In this document: piece after piece, positions 1 through 6,864 of the stretch
How positions within the stretch are numbered: position 1 is the stretch's first letter
Layout: every line of letters begins with the position of its first letter
DNA from: WLWS01 sp964639535
GTDB lineage: Bacteria > Pseudomonadota > Gammaproteobacteria > Eutrophobiales > Eutrophobiaceae
Length of the DNA stretch: 10,442 bases
Assembly: GCA_964639535.1 (NCBI GenBank)
Contig: CAZXDV010000097.1
Location: forward strand, 1-10,442
Direction of reading: 5' to 3'
Made by a program: the position numbers and the translations under genes
Notes under the pieces: model-generated
The model's input: the letters and a program-made list of their open reading frames with translations, nothing else
Told to the model about the DNA's origin: nothing
Database searches by the model: none

Positions 1-747
1 GCGAGTGCCAGTGACAAAAGGTGCGTCCCATTCATCAACATCAGAAGTTAAAAGAGCAGCAGCGTTGGCATCTGTCCTGGCCAGGACAACCGTGGGTACA
101 CCCATGGTGTCTGCTGCAAGACGGGCAGCGGTGAGTTTCTGTACCGCCTCCTGGGTGGGTACCAGCACCTTACCTCCCATGTGACCACACTTCTTCACGG
201 AAGCAAGCTGGTCTTCAAAGTGAACACCGGAAGCACCGGCTTCAATCATGCCCTTCATCAGTTCAAAGGCGTTTAGCACACCACCGAAACCTGCCTCGGC
301 ATCAGCAACGATAGGAGCAAAGAAATCAATATCGCCACCGCCTTTTGAGCACTGAATTTCGTCGGCGCGCTTGAATGCATTGTTGATTCTCTTGACCATG
401 GTAGGCACTGAATCAACTGCATAGAGGGACTGGTCAGGGTACATGGTTTCGCTTGTGTTGCCGTCAGCGGCTACCTGCCAACCGGAGAGATAAATGGCCT
501 GCACGCCTGCCTTGACCTGCTGCACCGCCTGGCCACCGGTCAGTGCACCGAGACAGTTGATGTAGTCTTCCTCGTTTACAAGTTTCCAGAGTTTCTCTGC
601 ACCACGTCGAGCCAGAGTGTGTTCGATTTGCACACTGCCACGCAGGCGCACCACATCTTCTGCAGAATAATCTCGTTTAACGTTTTTCCATCGTGGGTTT
701 TCCGCCCACTCTTTTTCGAGTTGTTTTACTTCAAGGTCGTTAGCCAT
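1..747 (-). CDS. aceA: Isocitrate lyase, N-terminal part (cut by window edge)
   Basis: Isocitrate lyase splits isocitrate into glyoxylate and succinate in the cytoplasm, the first step of the glyoxylate shunt used for growth on acetate or fatty acids. Reading the minus strand from ATG at 747 gives 249 codons with no stop, so the gene continues beyond position 1. The protein starts MANDLEVKQLEKEWAENPRW. It contains the metal-site region APIVADAEAGFGG and the signature KKCGHMGGK, whose catalytic cysteine is residue 187 (E. coli Cys195). The usual short form is about 430 residues, so a little over half is present. A GGAGA ribosome site lies eight bases before the ATG. The C-terminal part, including the lid residues, is not visible. 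A LysR-type gene diverges upstream and may control it. Methylisocitrate lyase (PrpB) is the nearest alternative, but the KKCGHMGGK context and N-terminal region fit AceA. Confidence 0.96.
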   Translation of the reverse strand, partial: MANDLEVKQLEKEWAENPRWKNVKRDYSAEDVVRLRGSVQIEHTLARRGAEKLWKLVNEEDYINCLGALTGGQAVQQVKAGVQAIYLSGWQVAADGNTSETMYPDQSLYAVDSVPTMVKRINNAFKRADEIQCSKGGGDIDFFAPIVADAEAGFGGVLNAFELMKGMIEAGASGVHFEDQLASVKKCGHMGGKVLVPTQEAVQKLTAARLAADTMGVPTVVLARTDANAAALLTSDVDEWDAPFVTGTR

Positions 748-755
748 AAGTTAAG

Positions 756-760
756 TCTCC
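756..760 (-). promoter_or_regulatory. aceA ribosome binding site
   Basis: GGAGA on the minus strand, eight bases before the aceA ATG. It supports the start at 747. Confidence 0.7.
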
Positions 761-776
761 AATACAAAAAGCAAAC

Positions 777-817
777 CCGCATGTTGATGTTGATTATTAA
801 AACTCGCCTACATGCGG
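777..817 (-). other. Inverted repeat in aceA leader (start-proximal)
   Basis: CCGCATG at 777-783 and CATGCGG at 811-817 are perfect seven-base arms around a 27-base AT-rich spacer, ending about 30 bases before the aceA start. In the aceA transcript this could fold upstream of the ribosome site. There is no U-run, so it is not a terminator. Function unknown. Confidence 0.35.
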
Positions 818-880
818 CCCCAATAAACCCTGCTGTACTCTTCGGCCTTTAGCTGGATTCAATACAACGGTGTGTCGTTG

Positions 881-928
881 AACAGCCCGTCACCTTGCCT
901 TCAGAAAAGGCCCCCTCAGCGGGCTGTT
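881..928 (-). other. Nested stem-loop in aceA leader (start-distal)
   Basis: AACAGCCCG at 881-889 pairs perfectly with CGGGCTGTT at 920-928. Inside it, GCCTT at 897-901 pairs with AAGGC at 907-911 around a five-base loop. With the other dyad nearer aceA, this suggests a structured untranslated leader of roughly 180 bases, if transcription starts near 926. No U-tract follows on either strand, which argues against a terminator. Confidence 0.4.
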
Positions 929-932
929 GCGC

Positions 933-962
933 AATCTATCGCTGCAACGCAGCATTTGACAA
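933..962 (-). promoter_or_regulatory. Possible aceA promoter
   Basis: On the minus strand TTGTCA (962-957) is followed after 17-18 bases by ATAGAT or TAGATT (939-933). This is a weak sigma70-type match. The spacer holds a small dyad, GCTGC-AAC-GCAGC (941-953). Placement is a guess; the actual start is not known. Confidence 0.25.
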
Positions 963-984
963 GTTAATTATGTCAATATTAAAT
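956..984 (+). promoter_or_regulatory. Probable promoter of the LysR-type gene
   Basis: A perfect -35 box TTGACA (956-961) is followed after 17 bases by TTAAAT (979-984), a four-of-six match to the -10 consensus, in very AT-rich DNA. It would place the transcript start near 991, about 36 bases before the TTG start codon. The -10 lies inside the inverted repeat at 974-1010, so a protein bound there would be expected to block or alter initiation. A second TTGACA faces the other way at 976-971, but I see no good -10 box for it. Confidence 0.45.
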
Positions 985-1010
985 ATTAGCTTTATTAATA
1001 ATTAATATTG
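974..1010. promoter_or_regulatory. Inverted repeat, candidate LysR operator
   Basis: CAATATTAAATATTA (974-988) and TAATAATTAATATTG (996-1010) are inverted copies matching at 14 of 15 positions, with a seven-base spacer. Centre to centre they are 22 bases apart, about two helical turns, as expected for two protein dimers on one DNA face. The repeat covers the -10 of the regulator's own promoter and ends 16 bases before its start codon. LysR-family proteins commonly bind AT-rich interrupted dyads and repress their own genes; that this protein binds here is inference. Confidence 0.45.
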
Positions 1011-1016
1011 GCACGC

Positions 1017-1023
1017 AGGAAGA
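1017..1023 (+). promoter_or_regulatory. Ribosome binding site that decides the TTG start
   Basis: AGGAAGA lies four bases before the TTG at 1027. An in-frame TAA at 1003-1005 leaves no other start between it and the TTG. The next ATG (1102) would remove part of the helix-turn-helix. Confidence 0.7.
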
Positions 1024-1026
1024 AAT

Positions 1027-1992
1027 TTGTCCCGTTTTTACTATAAACAGAATCGACTCAAGCAGTTACGAGCCTTTTGCAGCACCGCCCGCTGGAAAAG
1101 TATGTCCCGCGCTGCCCAGCACATGTACCTGAGCCAGCCCTCTATTTCCCTTTTAATTCAAGCGCTTGAGAAAGACCTCTCAAGCCGGCTTTTTGACCGG
1201 CAGGGCCCGAGACTGCAGCTCACCAAGGAAGGCAAGATCCTGCTGGAGCTGGCCCTGCCCCTGGTCGAGGGCCTGGAAAACCTGCCGGAGACCTTCAATG
1301 ACCGCTGCAATCACACCGTGGCGGGTACCCTGCATATTGCCGCCGGCGAATCCACAACACTCTACCTGCTGCCGGCCATCGTCGACCGCTTTACGCAACG
1401 CTATCCGCAAATACAGGTGAAACTGCACAATGTGCCGGGCAAGGAGGGACTTTCCATGGTGCGCTCAGGTGACGTGGATATGGCGGTAGGCCCAATGACC
1501 GAGATCCCGGACGAGGTGTGGTACAGCCCACTCGTTTCCTACTCCCCGGTGCTTATCACGCCTCCTGAACATCCCCTGGCAAAAAGGCGCAAGGTGTCAT
1601 TACAGGATATTGCGGAGTACGCCTTGATTCTTCCACCCCACAGCATGTCAACGCGAAACTATATTGACGTGGTGTTTCAACAGCACAATTTTGACTACCG
1701 GGTAAGCATGGAAGCAGGAGGCTGGGAAGTGATCAAGAAATACGTCGAGCTCGGGCTGGGAATATCAATTGTGACCAGTATCTGCCTGACTGGTAAAGAA
1801 AAACTGGCAAGAATACCACTCACTGAATACTTCCCGGAGCGCAGTTACGGGGTGGTATTAAGGCGAGGAAAGTTTTTATCGCCTGCCGCCAGGCGCTTTA
1901 TCGACCTGCTCGACCCCGGTGCACTTGAAGGTTTTCAGCAGGGCACTTTCAGCCCCGTGACGGTGTCAAATAATGAAACCATGGGCACATGA
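1027..1992 (+). CDS. LysR-family transcriptional regulator, CysB-like effector domain
   Basis: A DNA-binding regulator of 321 residues, normal length for the family. Residues about 10-68 form the LysR winged helix-turn-helix, with the recognition region AAQHMYLSQPSISLLIQALE followed by SRLFDRQGPRLQLTKEG. Residues about 98-305 form the two-lobed ligand-binding domain. The stretch VIKKYVELGLGISIV and the later VVLRRGKFL resemble CysB and its relatives more than the catabolic LysR types. The start is TTG at 1027, chosen for its good ribosome site and intact DNA-binding domain. The gene diverges from aceA across 279 bases and precedes clpS by 118 bases. Control of aceA and of itself is the simplest proposal from position alone. 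CysB relatives usually sense sulfur metabolites, so a sulfur-related role elsewhere in the genome is an alternative. No exact gene name is justified. Confidence 0.9.
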   Translation: MSRFYYKQNRLKQLRAFCSTARWKSMSRAAQHMYLSQPSISLLIQALEKDLSSRLFDRQGPRLQLTKEGKILLELALPLVEGLENLPETFNDRCNHTVAGTLHIAAGESTTLYLLPAIVDRFTQRYPQIQVKLHNVPGKEGLSMVRSGDVDMAVGPMTEIPDEVWYSPLVSYSPVLITPPEHPLAKRRKVSLQDIAEYALILPPHSMSTRNYIDVVFQQHNFDYRVSMEAGGWEVIKKYVELGLGISIVTSICLTGKEKLARIPLTEYFPERSYGVVLRRGKFLSPAARRFIDLLDPGALEGFQQGTFSPVTVSNNETMGT

Positions 1993-1997
1993 GTCAC

Positions 1998-2049
1998 TTG
2001 TGTGCCACAGTTGGCAAAGCGTAAACCGCATTGCGTCCTTTGCACACAA
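1998..2049. other. Inverted repeat between the LysR gene and clpS
   Basis: TTGTGTGC (1998-2005) and GCACACAA (2042-2049) are perfect eight-base arms around a 36-base spacer. A small GCCA-CAGT-TGGC hairpin sits at 2004-2015 and overlaps the left arm. It begins six bases after the LysR stop codon, so it could end that transcript, but there is no U-run. It could also be an operator for clpS. Confidence 0.25.
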
Positions 2050-2055
2050 AGTTGC

Positions 2056-2078
2056 CGGATTTGGTTATACTAAATCCG
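2056..2078 (+). promoter_or_regulatory. clpS -10 box inside a dyad
   Basis: TATACT (2066-2071), a five-of-six match to the -10 consensus, lies in the centre of a dyad. Its arms CGGATTTGGT (2056-2065) and ACTAAATCCG (2069-2078) match at nine of ten positions around a TAT centre. No good -35 box is found at 16-18 bases; TTGCAC lies 20 bases upstream. A weak -35 plus a dyad over the -10 suggests a regulated promoter, but no binding protein can be named. Confidence 0.4.
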
Positions 2079-2110
2079 AGATTGATGTTTTAGATTTGGA
2101 GAAGTAAACC

Positions 2111-2434
2111 ATGTCAGACAACACTGACAATCAGCATGACGATAGCCTTGCTTTACAGGAAGCAAAGCCGAAGTTAAAACGCCCCCCCATGTACAAGGTC
2201 ATCCTTATAAACGATGACTACACGCCCATGGAATTTGTCGTGCACATACTTGAAGTATTTTTCGGGCAGGACAGGGAAAATGCGACAAGGATAATGTTGG
2301 AAGTTCACACCAGTGGTAAAGGTGTATGTGGAATCTATACTCACGAAATTGCAGAAACGAAAGTGTCACAGGTCAACTTGTACTCAAAAGAAAATCAGCA
2401 TCCTCTGCTTTGTACCCTGGAAAAGGCTTACTAA
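2111..2434 (+). CDS. clpS: ClpS, N-end rule adaptor for ClpAP
   Basis: ClpS binds proteins that start with a bulky hydrophobic residue (Leu, Phe, Trp, Tyr) and delivers them to ClpA for degradation by ClpP in the cytoplasm. The protein has 107 residues; E. coli ClpS has 106. Residues 1-25 form the flexible charged tail that enters the ClpA pore. The folded core follows, with RPPMYKVILINDDYTPMEFV. N34, D35 and D36 and H66 are the residues that hold the substrate's free amino group, and M40 is the known specificity gate. The end HPLLCTLEKAY is typical. GGAGAAG at 2098-2104 is a strong ribosome site before ATG 2111. clpA begins 17 bases downstream, so the two are almost certainly cotranscribed. 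Identification is secure. Confidence 0.98.
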   Translation: MSDNTDNQHDDSLALQEAKPKLKRPPMYKVILINDDYTPMEFVVHILEVFFGQDRENATRIMLEVHTSGKGVCGIYTHEIAETKVSQVNLYSKENQHPLLCTLEKAY

Positions 2435-2451
2435 TTCCTGGAGATTGAATC

Positions 2452-4362
2452 ATGCTAGATAAAGAACTTGAACAGACGCTAAATGAATCATTTAGAAAGA
2501 CACGGGAGCAACGTCATGAGTTCATGACAGTTGAGCACCTGTTACTTGCATTACTCGATAATCGCTCAGCGGTTCGGGTACTACGCGCCTGCGGAGCGAA
2601 TCTCAATGCGCTTCACAACGACCTTGTGAAATTTATCGAGGAAAACTCGCCCCTCCTGCCTGATGATGACGAAAGAGAAACACAACCCACCCTCGGCTTT
2701 CAACGGGTACTGCAACGTGCCGTGTTCCATGTACAGTCTTCCGGGAAAAAAGAAGTCAGTGGTGCGAATGTTATCGTTGCTATTTTTGGAGAAAGGGAAT
2801 CAAACGCAGCGTACTTCCTGAGCCAGCAGAATATCGCCAGGCTCGATGTTGTTAACTACATCTCCCATGGCATTACCAAGGTTCCTGAAGATGAACAGGA
2901 AGAGAATGAAGAATCATTCTCAGATGAGGACGGTCGCCCGGACGAGGCTGGCTCAAACCCCCTTGAGACCTATGCGGTAAATTTAAACGAACAGGCCGAA
3001 CTCGGGAAAATTGATCCACTTATCGGCCGGGAACACGAGGTGCAACGTACCATCCAGATCCTCTGTCGTCGCCGCAAGAACAATCCTCTTTATGTAGGCG
3101 AAGCGGGTGTCGGTAAAACCGCTATCGCAGAAGGGCTTGCCAAGAAAATAGTTGATGGGGAAGTACCGGAAGTGCTTGCTGATTCGACCATTTACGCGCT
3201 TGACCTTGGTGGCCTGCTGGCGGGCACAAAGTATCGTGGAGATTTCGAGAAGCGCCTGAAAGGTGTCATCAACCAGCTCAAGAAAACTGAAGGCTCAGTT
3301 CTCTTTATTGACGAGATTCATACCATCATTGGCGCAGGTGCCGCATCCGGTGGCGTCATGGATGCTTCAAACATAATCAAGCCCGTGTTGTCTTCAGGTG
3401 ATATGAAATGCATCGGCTCAACTACCTACCAGGAATACCGCGGAATTTTTGAAAAAGACCGGGCGTTGTCCAGGCGTTTTCAAAAGATTGACGTGGAAGA
3501 GCCTTCCATCGAGGAGACAATAAAGATATTGCAGGGACTCAAATCCCGGTTTGAAGAGCACCACGAGGTGAAGTTCACACAGCAGGCACTGCGCACAGCG
3601 ACCGAGCTCACCGACCGCTACATGACCGATCGTCACCTGCCCGACAAGGCCATCGATATCATCGACGAGGCAGGAGCAGCCCAGCGCTTGCTGTCACCTT
3701 CAAAGCGCAAGAAAACCATCGGCACCCAGGACATAGAAAACATTGTTGCCAAGGTAGCGCGGATTCCAGCGAAAACGGTCAACACCAATGACCGTAACAC
3801 CATGCAAAATCTCGAGCGCAACCTGAAGATGGTTGTTTTCGGGCAGGACAAGGCTATCGAAACACTGGCCACGGCTATCAAGACATCACGTTCCGGTCTT
3901 GGTAATCCGCAAACACCCATTGGCGCCTTCCTGTTTGCCGGCCCCACCGGTGTTGGTAAGACGGAAGTCACACGTCAACTTGCATTAACCATGGGCATAG
4001 AGCTTGTCCGCTTTGACATGTCTGAGTACATGGAACGTCATACCGTGTCGCGCCTGATCGGTGCACCACCGGGATATGTCGGTTTCGACCAGGGCGGGCT
4101 TCTCACNNNNNNNNNNNNNNNNNNNNNNNNNNNNNNNNNNNNNNNNNNNNNNNNNNNNNNNNNNNNNNNNNNNNNNNNNNNNNNNNNNNNNNNNNNNNNN
4201 NNNNNNATGTCGCGCCTGATCCAGGACAGGATAAAGAAGTCCCTTGCCGAGGAGTTGTTATTTGGCAAACTGGAACACGGCGGACACATCCTTGTCACGA
4301 CCGAAGATGATGAACTGACGATCGTCGTCGAGGAAAAAGAAAAGGAAAAAGCCCTGCACTAG
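2452..4362 (+). CDS. clpA: ClpA, ATP-dependent unfoldase of ClpAP (interrupted by assembly gap)
   Basis: ClpA is a hexameric AAA+ ring that unfolds substrates, including those brought by ClpS, and threads them into ClpP. Residues 1-143 are the double Clp N-domain that docks ClpS. An acidic linker follows at about 147-170. The first ATPase has Walker A GEAGVGKT (216-223) and Walker B VLFIDEIH (283-290). The second has Walker A GPTGVGKT (497-504). The sequence stops after GGLL and codon 552 (ACN, threonine) at a 100-base run of N. It resumes in frame with MSRLIQDRIKKSLAEELLFG and ends TAG 4360-4362. Against E. coli ClpA (758 residues) about 154 residues are hidden: the second Walker B, sensor and arginine-finger region, the IGL-type ClpP-docking loop and the GARP sensor-2 motif. 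The true protein should be near 756 residues. GGAG stands before ATG 2452. The break looks like assembly, not mutation. Confidence 0.95.
   Translation: MLDKELEQTLNESFRKTREQRHEFMTVEHLLLALLDNRSAVRVLRACGANLNALHNDLVKFIEENSPLLPDDDERETQPTLGFQRVLQRAVFHVQSSGKKEVSGANVIVAIFGERESNAAYFLSQQNIARLDVVNYISHGITKVPEDEQEENEESFSDEDGRPDEAGSNPLETYAVNLNEQAELGKIDPLIGREHEVQRTIQILCRRRKNNPLYVGEAGVGKTAIAEGLAKKIVDGEVPEVLADSTIYALDLGGLLAGTKYRGDFEKRLKGVINQLKKTEGSVLFIDEIHTIIGAGAASGGVMDASNIIKPVLSSGDMKCIGSTTYQEYRGIFEKDRALSRRFQKIDVEEPSIEETIKILQGLKSRFEEHHEVKFTQQALRTATELTDRYMTDRHLPDKAIDIIDEAGAAQRLLSPSKRKKTIGTQDIENIVAKVARIPAKTVNTNDRNTMQNLERNLKMVVFGQDKAIETLATAIKTSRSGLGNPQTPIGAFLFAGPTGVGKTEVTRQLALTMGIELVRFDMSEYMERHTVSRLIGAPPGYVGFDQGGLLXXXXXXXXXXXXXXXXXXXXXXXXXXXXXXXXXXMSRLIQDRIKKSLAEELLFGKLEHGGHILVTTEDDELTIVVEEKEKEKALH
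4107..4206. other. Scaffold gap of 100 N inside clpA
   Basis: An uninterrupted run of exactly 100 N, the customary placeholder for a gap of unknown length. Alignment from memory with E. coli ClpA on either side predicts about 460 missing bases. Coordinates after 4206 are therefore probably about 360 bases short of the real chromosome. Confidence 0.95.
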
Positions 4363-5672
4363 GAGCCGATGGAACGGGTAAGAACCCTGGATTTCCTCTG
4401 GTAGTTATAAAGCTGCTTTTTTTCCACCGGCAGATCTTCCAGTTCGCATTCTGCAAAGCCGTTTTCAAGAAACCAGTGCTCAGCCTGTGTTGTCAGCACA
4501 AACAGGCTTTGCATTCCTGCATCCGCAGCAGTTTTTTCCATCAGCTCCAGCAGCTGTACGCCCATTCCAAGACCGTGGTATTCCGGGTGTATTGCGAAAC
4601 ACGCCAGCTCCACTGACTTTTCATTGGGGAATGGATAAAGCGCGGCACACCCTATAATTACATTGTCCCGCAGCAGCAATGTGAAGTGATCAATTTCAAG
4701 TTCCAGTTTCTCCCGTGAGCGCTCAACCAGCACTCCCTGTTTTTCCAGTGGTTCGATGAGATCAAGTATCGCTGCAATATCATCCACGCTTGCACCCCTT
4801 ATCTCATCATAGGATGTCGCGCTGATCATCGTGCCAACGCCGTCCCGTGTAAAAAGCTCCTGTAATAGCGAACCACTTGCATCGGCATCAATGAACTGGA
4901 CCCTGGGCACGCCTTTACCACAGGCCGCGAGGCCCGCCCTGGCATGCAGGTTATTTTCAAGCTTGCCCTCGGCAAGCATTGTTTCAGCTTCCGCCTGTAC
5001 AAGTTGCCTGATTACAGCGTCGTCCTGATCCAGCAAGCCGTCACCATGGACCAGGTAGATGAGCTTATCCGCCTGCAGCTCTGCTGCCACGTCGGACGCA
5101 AGGTTTATGGCATTCATGTTGTAGGTTTCACCGGTCACGGAAAACCCTAGCGGAGGAAGAAGAATAATTTCCTCTCGAGCCAGCTTGGCCTGGATTGCGT
5201 CACCATCGATGCTGCGAACCTTACCGGTGAACTGGTAGTCAATTCCATTAACGATTCCTGCCGGTCGCGCACGAACAAAATTGCCCGAGCTAACTATCAG
5301 TTCTGCATTCGACATGGGCGTGTTACCCAGCCCCATCGACAGCCGGGACTCTATTTCAAAACGTAACTTACCTGCCGCACTCTTGACCAGGTCCATCGTT
5401 TCCGCATTCGTAATGCGCAGGTCATCGTGAAAGTTGGAAGGCTCATTATTTTCCCTCAGCCAGCTCTCTATTGACTCACGTGCGCCGAACACGAGAACCA
5501 GGTTAATACCCAGGCCATTGAGTAATGCGAGATCGTGAACAAAGTCAGTGAAGTAATCGCCATAGACAAGCTTGTCATCGAACTGGATAACAAAAGTTTT
5601 ACCCCGGTGCACCCTGATATAGGGGGCAGTCGAGCGAAACCAGTCTACAAAGTTTGAATCAACTTCAGTCAT
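4359..5672 (-). CDS. argA: N-acetylglutamate synthase (amino-acid kinase fold plus GNAT domain)
   Basis: ArgA transfers acetyl from acetyl-CoA to glutamate, the committed step of arginine synthesis, and is normally inhibited by arginine. The protein has 437 residues; E. coli ArgA has 443. Residues about 1-285 are the amino-acid kinase-like domain that senses arginine, including VIQFDDKLVYGD and LVLVFGARESIESWL. Residues about 295-437 are the GNAT acetyltransferase, with ACFAIHPEYHGLGMGVQLLE and the strongly conserved end LYNYQRKSRVL. In the acetyl-CoA loop (pattern Q/R-x-x-G-x-G) the first position is H366, where E. coli has arginine. ATG 5672 overlaps the end of argE by eight bases, with GAGGA just before it, so translation is probably coupled. 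The stop shares CTAG with the clpA stop. An acetylglutamate kinase (ArgB) is excluded by the GNAT domain. Confidence 0.96.
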   Translation of the reverse strand: MTEVDSNFVDWFRSTAPYIRVHRGKTFVIQFDDKLVYGDYFTDFVHDLALLNGLGINLVLVFGARESIESWLRENNEPSNFHDDLRITNAETMDLVKSAAGKLRFEIESRLSMGLGNTPMSNAELIVSSGNFVRARPAGIVNGIDYQFTGKVRSIDGDAIQAKLAREEIILLPPLGFSVTGETYNMNAINLASDVAAELQADKLIYLVHGDGLLDQDDAVIRQLVQAEAETMLAEGKLENNLHARAGLAACGKGVPRVQFIDADASGSLLQELFTRDGVGTMISATSYDEIRGASVDDIAAILDLIEPLEKQGVLVERSREKLELEIDHFTLLLRDNVIIGCAALYPFPNEKSVELACFAIHPEYHGLGMGVQLLELMEKTAADAGMQSLFVLTTQAEHWFLENGFAECELEDLPVEKKQLYNYQRKSRVLTRSIGS

Positions 5673-6834
5673 TTTCCTCGTTCACAATGCAAAAATTTTC
5701 AATCACCTGCCTGAGAATATCGACCATCGGCTCAATCCTTTTTGTCTCCAGGTATTCATTGGCCTGGTGTGCCTGGTCGATGTCACCCGGACCCAGGATA
5801 AGCGTCTCCATGCCCATGGAATTAAAATAAGGAGCTTCGGTGCCAAATGCAACCGAGGTACTTTCATTTCCCGTCAATTTCTCTGCCAATCGGACAATCT
5901 CTGCGTCACGGTCAGTTTGCATGGCAGGCATTCCAGTGAATACCGGGTCAAATTCCACGGTGAGGCCACGTCCATCAACGGACTGCATGACGCTACGCCT
6001 GATAGACGCCCTGCTCTGGTCGATGTCCATGCCCGGCATGAGCCGTAAGTCGATGGTTAATTCACAGTCTCCACAAATCCGGTTTGCGTTATCACCTCCA
6101 TGAATGCTGGCAAAGTTCATGGTGGGATAAGGTATTTCAAAGTCAGGATTATGATTCCCATCCTGGAATTCCCTGCGCAATTTCATCAATCCGGCAATGA
6201 CGTCGTGCATTCCCTCAAGTGCATTATTGCCCAGCAAGGGGTTACTCGAATGTCCCGACTGGCCAAGCAGCCTGATTGATTCAACCAACATTCCCTTGTG
6301 CATGCGAATGGGTTGCAGACCAGTTGGCTCGCCAATCAGGGCATGGCGACCAAACTTCCTGCCGCATGCCTGCAGCGCTTTCGCGCCAGCCATGGTACTT
6401 TCTTCATCGCTGGTAGCGAGAACAATCAGGGGACGATTGAGCTTTGCCAGTTCGATTTTTTCCAGCGTAGCCAGTATCACGGGAAAAAAGCTTTTCATAT
6501 CGGTACTGCCGAGGCCATACAGGCGGTTGTCCACCTCTTTCAGGGAGAAGGGATCCTGCTGCCAGAGCCCCTCGTCAAAAGGTACGGTGTCCGTGTGGCC
6601 GGACAGGACGAGTCCACCATCGCCTTCCCCATGGCATGCCACCAGGTTGAGCTTGTCAGGATTCGAGGAGACGAGCTGCAGCTCGCAACTGAAGCCCAGG
6701 TCTTCAAACCAGTTGGCGAGAAGTTCTATCACTCCGCGGTTACTCTGGTCGAAATCCGGATCAACGCTGCTTACAGATGGTAATGCCACCAACTGTGCAA
6801 ATGCTTCCATGAATTGTGGGCTGTTTCTGCTCAT
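5665..6834 (-). CDS. argE: Acetylornithine deacetylase
   Basis: ArgE hydrolyses N2-acetylornithine to ornithine and acetate, closing the linear arginine route in the cytoplasm. The 389 residues match the M20 metallopeptidase family length (E. coli ArgE 383). Metal ligands and catalytic residues are visible: H80 and D82 in SGHTDTVPFD, D112 in GSTDMKSF, E144 and E145 in ATSDEEST, E169 in GEPT, and H356 in DQAHQANEY. H195 in GQSGHSS is in the dimerisation domain, which supplies part of the active site. The start at 6834 aligns with the family N terminus, but it has no clear ribosome site. argA follows with an eight-base overlap, so the operon pairs the acetylating and deacetylating enzymes. Succinyl-diaminopimelate desuccinylase (DapE) is a relative. 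GSTDMKSFF and the argA partner favour ArgE. Confidence 0.94.
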   Translation of the reverse strand: MSRNSPQFMEAFAQLVALPSVSSVDPDFDQSNRGVIELLANWFEDLGFSCELQLVSSNPDKLNLVACHGEGDGGLVLSGHTDTVPFDEGLWQQDPFSLKEVDNRLYGLGSTDMKSFFPVILATLEKIELAKLNRPLIVLATSDEESTMAGAKALQACGRKFGRHALIGEPTGLQPIRMHKGMLVESIRLLGQSGHSSNPLLGNNALEGMHDVIAGLMKLRREFQDGNHNPDFEIPYPTMNFASIHGGDNANRICGDCELTIDLRLMPGMDIDQSRASIRRSVMQSVDGRGLTVEFDPVFTGMPAMQTDRDAEIVRLAEKLTGNESTSVAFGTEAPYFNSMGMETLILGPGDIDQAHQANEYLETKRIEPMVDILRQVIENFCIVNEEND

Positions 6835-6842
6835 CGTTAAAA

Positions 6843-6864
6843 CAATTTTTTGCCTGAAAAATTG
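6843..6864. other. Inverted repeat beside the argE start
   Basis: CAATTTTT (6843-6850) and AAAAATTG (6857-6864) are perfect eight-base arms with a six-base spacer, nine bases before the argE ATG. It lies in the expected argE ribosome-site region and overlaps the candidate ilvD -35. It could be a leader hairpin or an operator. It does not match the ArgR box pattern known from E. coli. Confidence 0.35.

Noticed and set aside
619..852. Plus-strand open frame of 77 codons
   Set aside because: It runs antisense through the aceA N terminus and leader, has no ribosome site, and its protein looks like a chance translation.
956..1010. CRISPR-like or tandem repeat in the AT-rich stretch
   Set aside because: There is only one inverted pair; no direct repeats with regular spacers occur here or elsewhere in the window.
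4038..4298. Minus-strand frame across the N run
   Set aside because: It exists only because unknown bases cannot produce stop codons.
2452..4362. clpA as a pseudogene or natural short variant
   Set aside because: The interruption is a run of N with intact, in-frame conserved flanks; nothing shows mutation.
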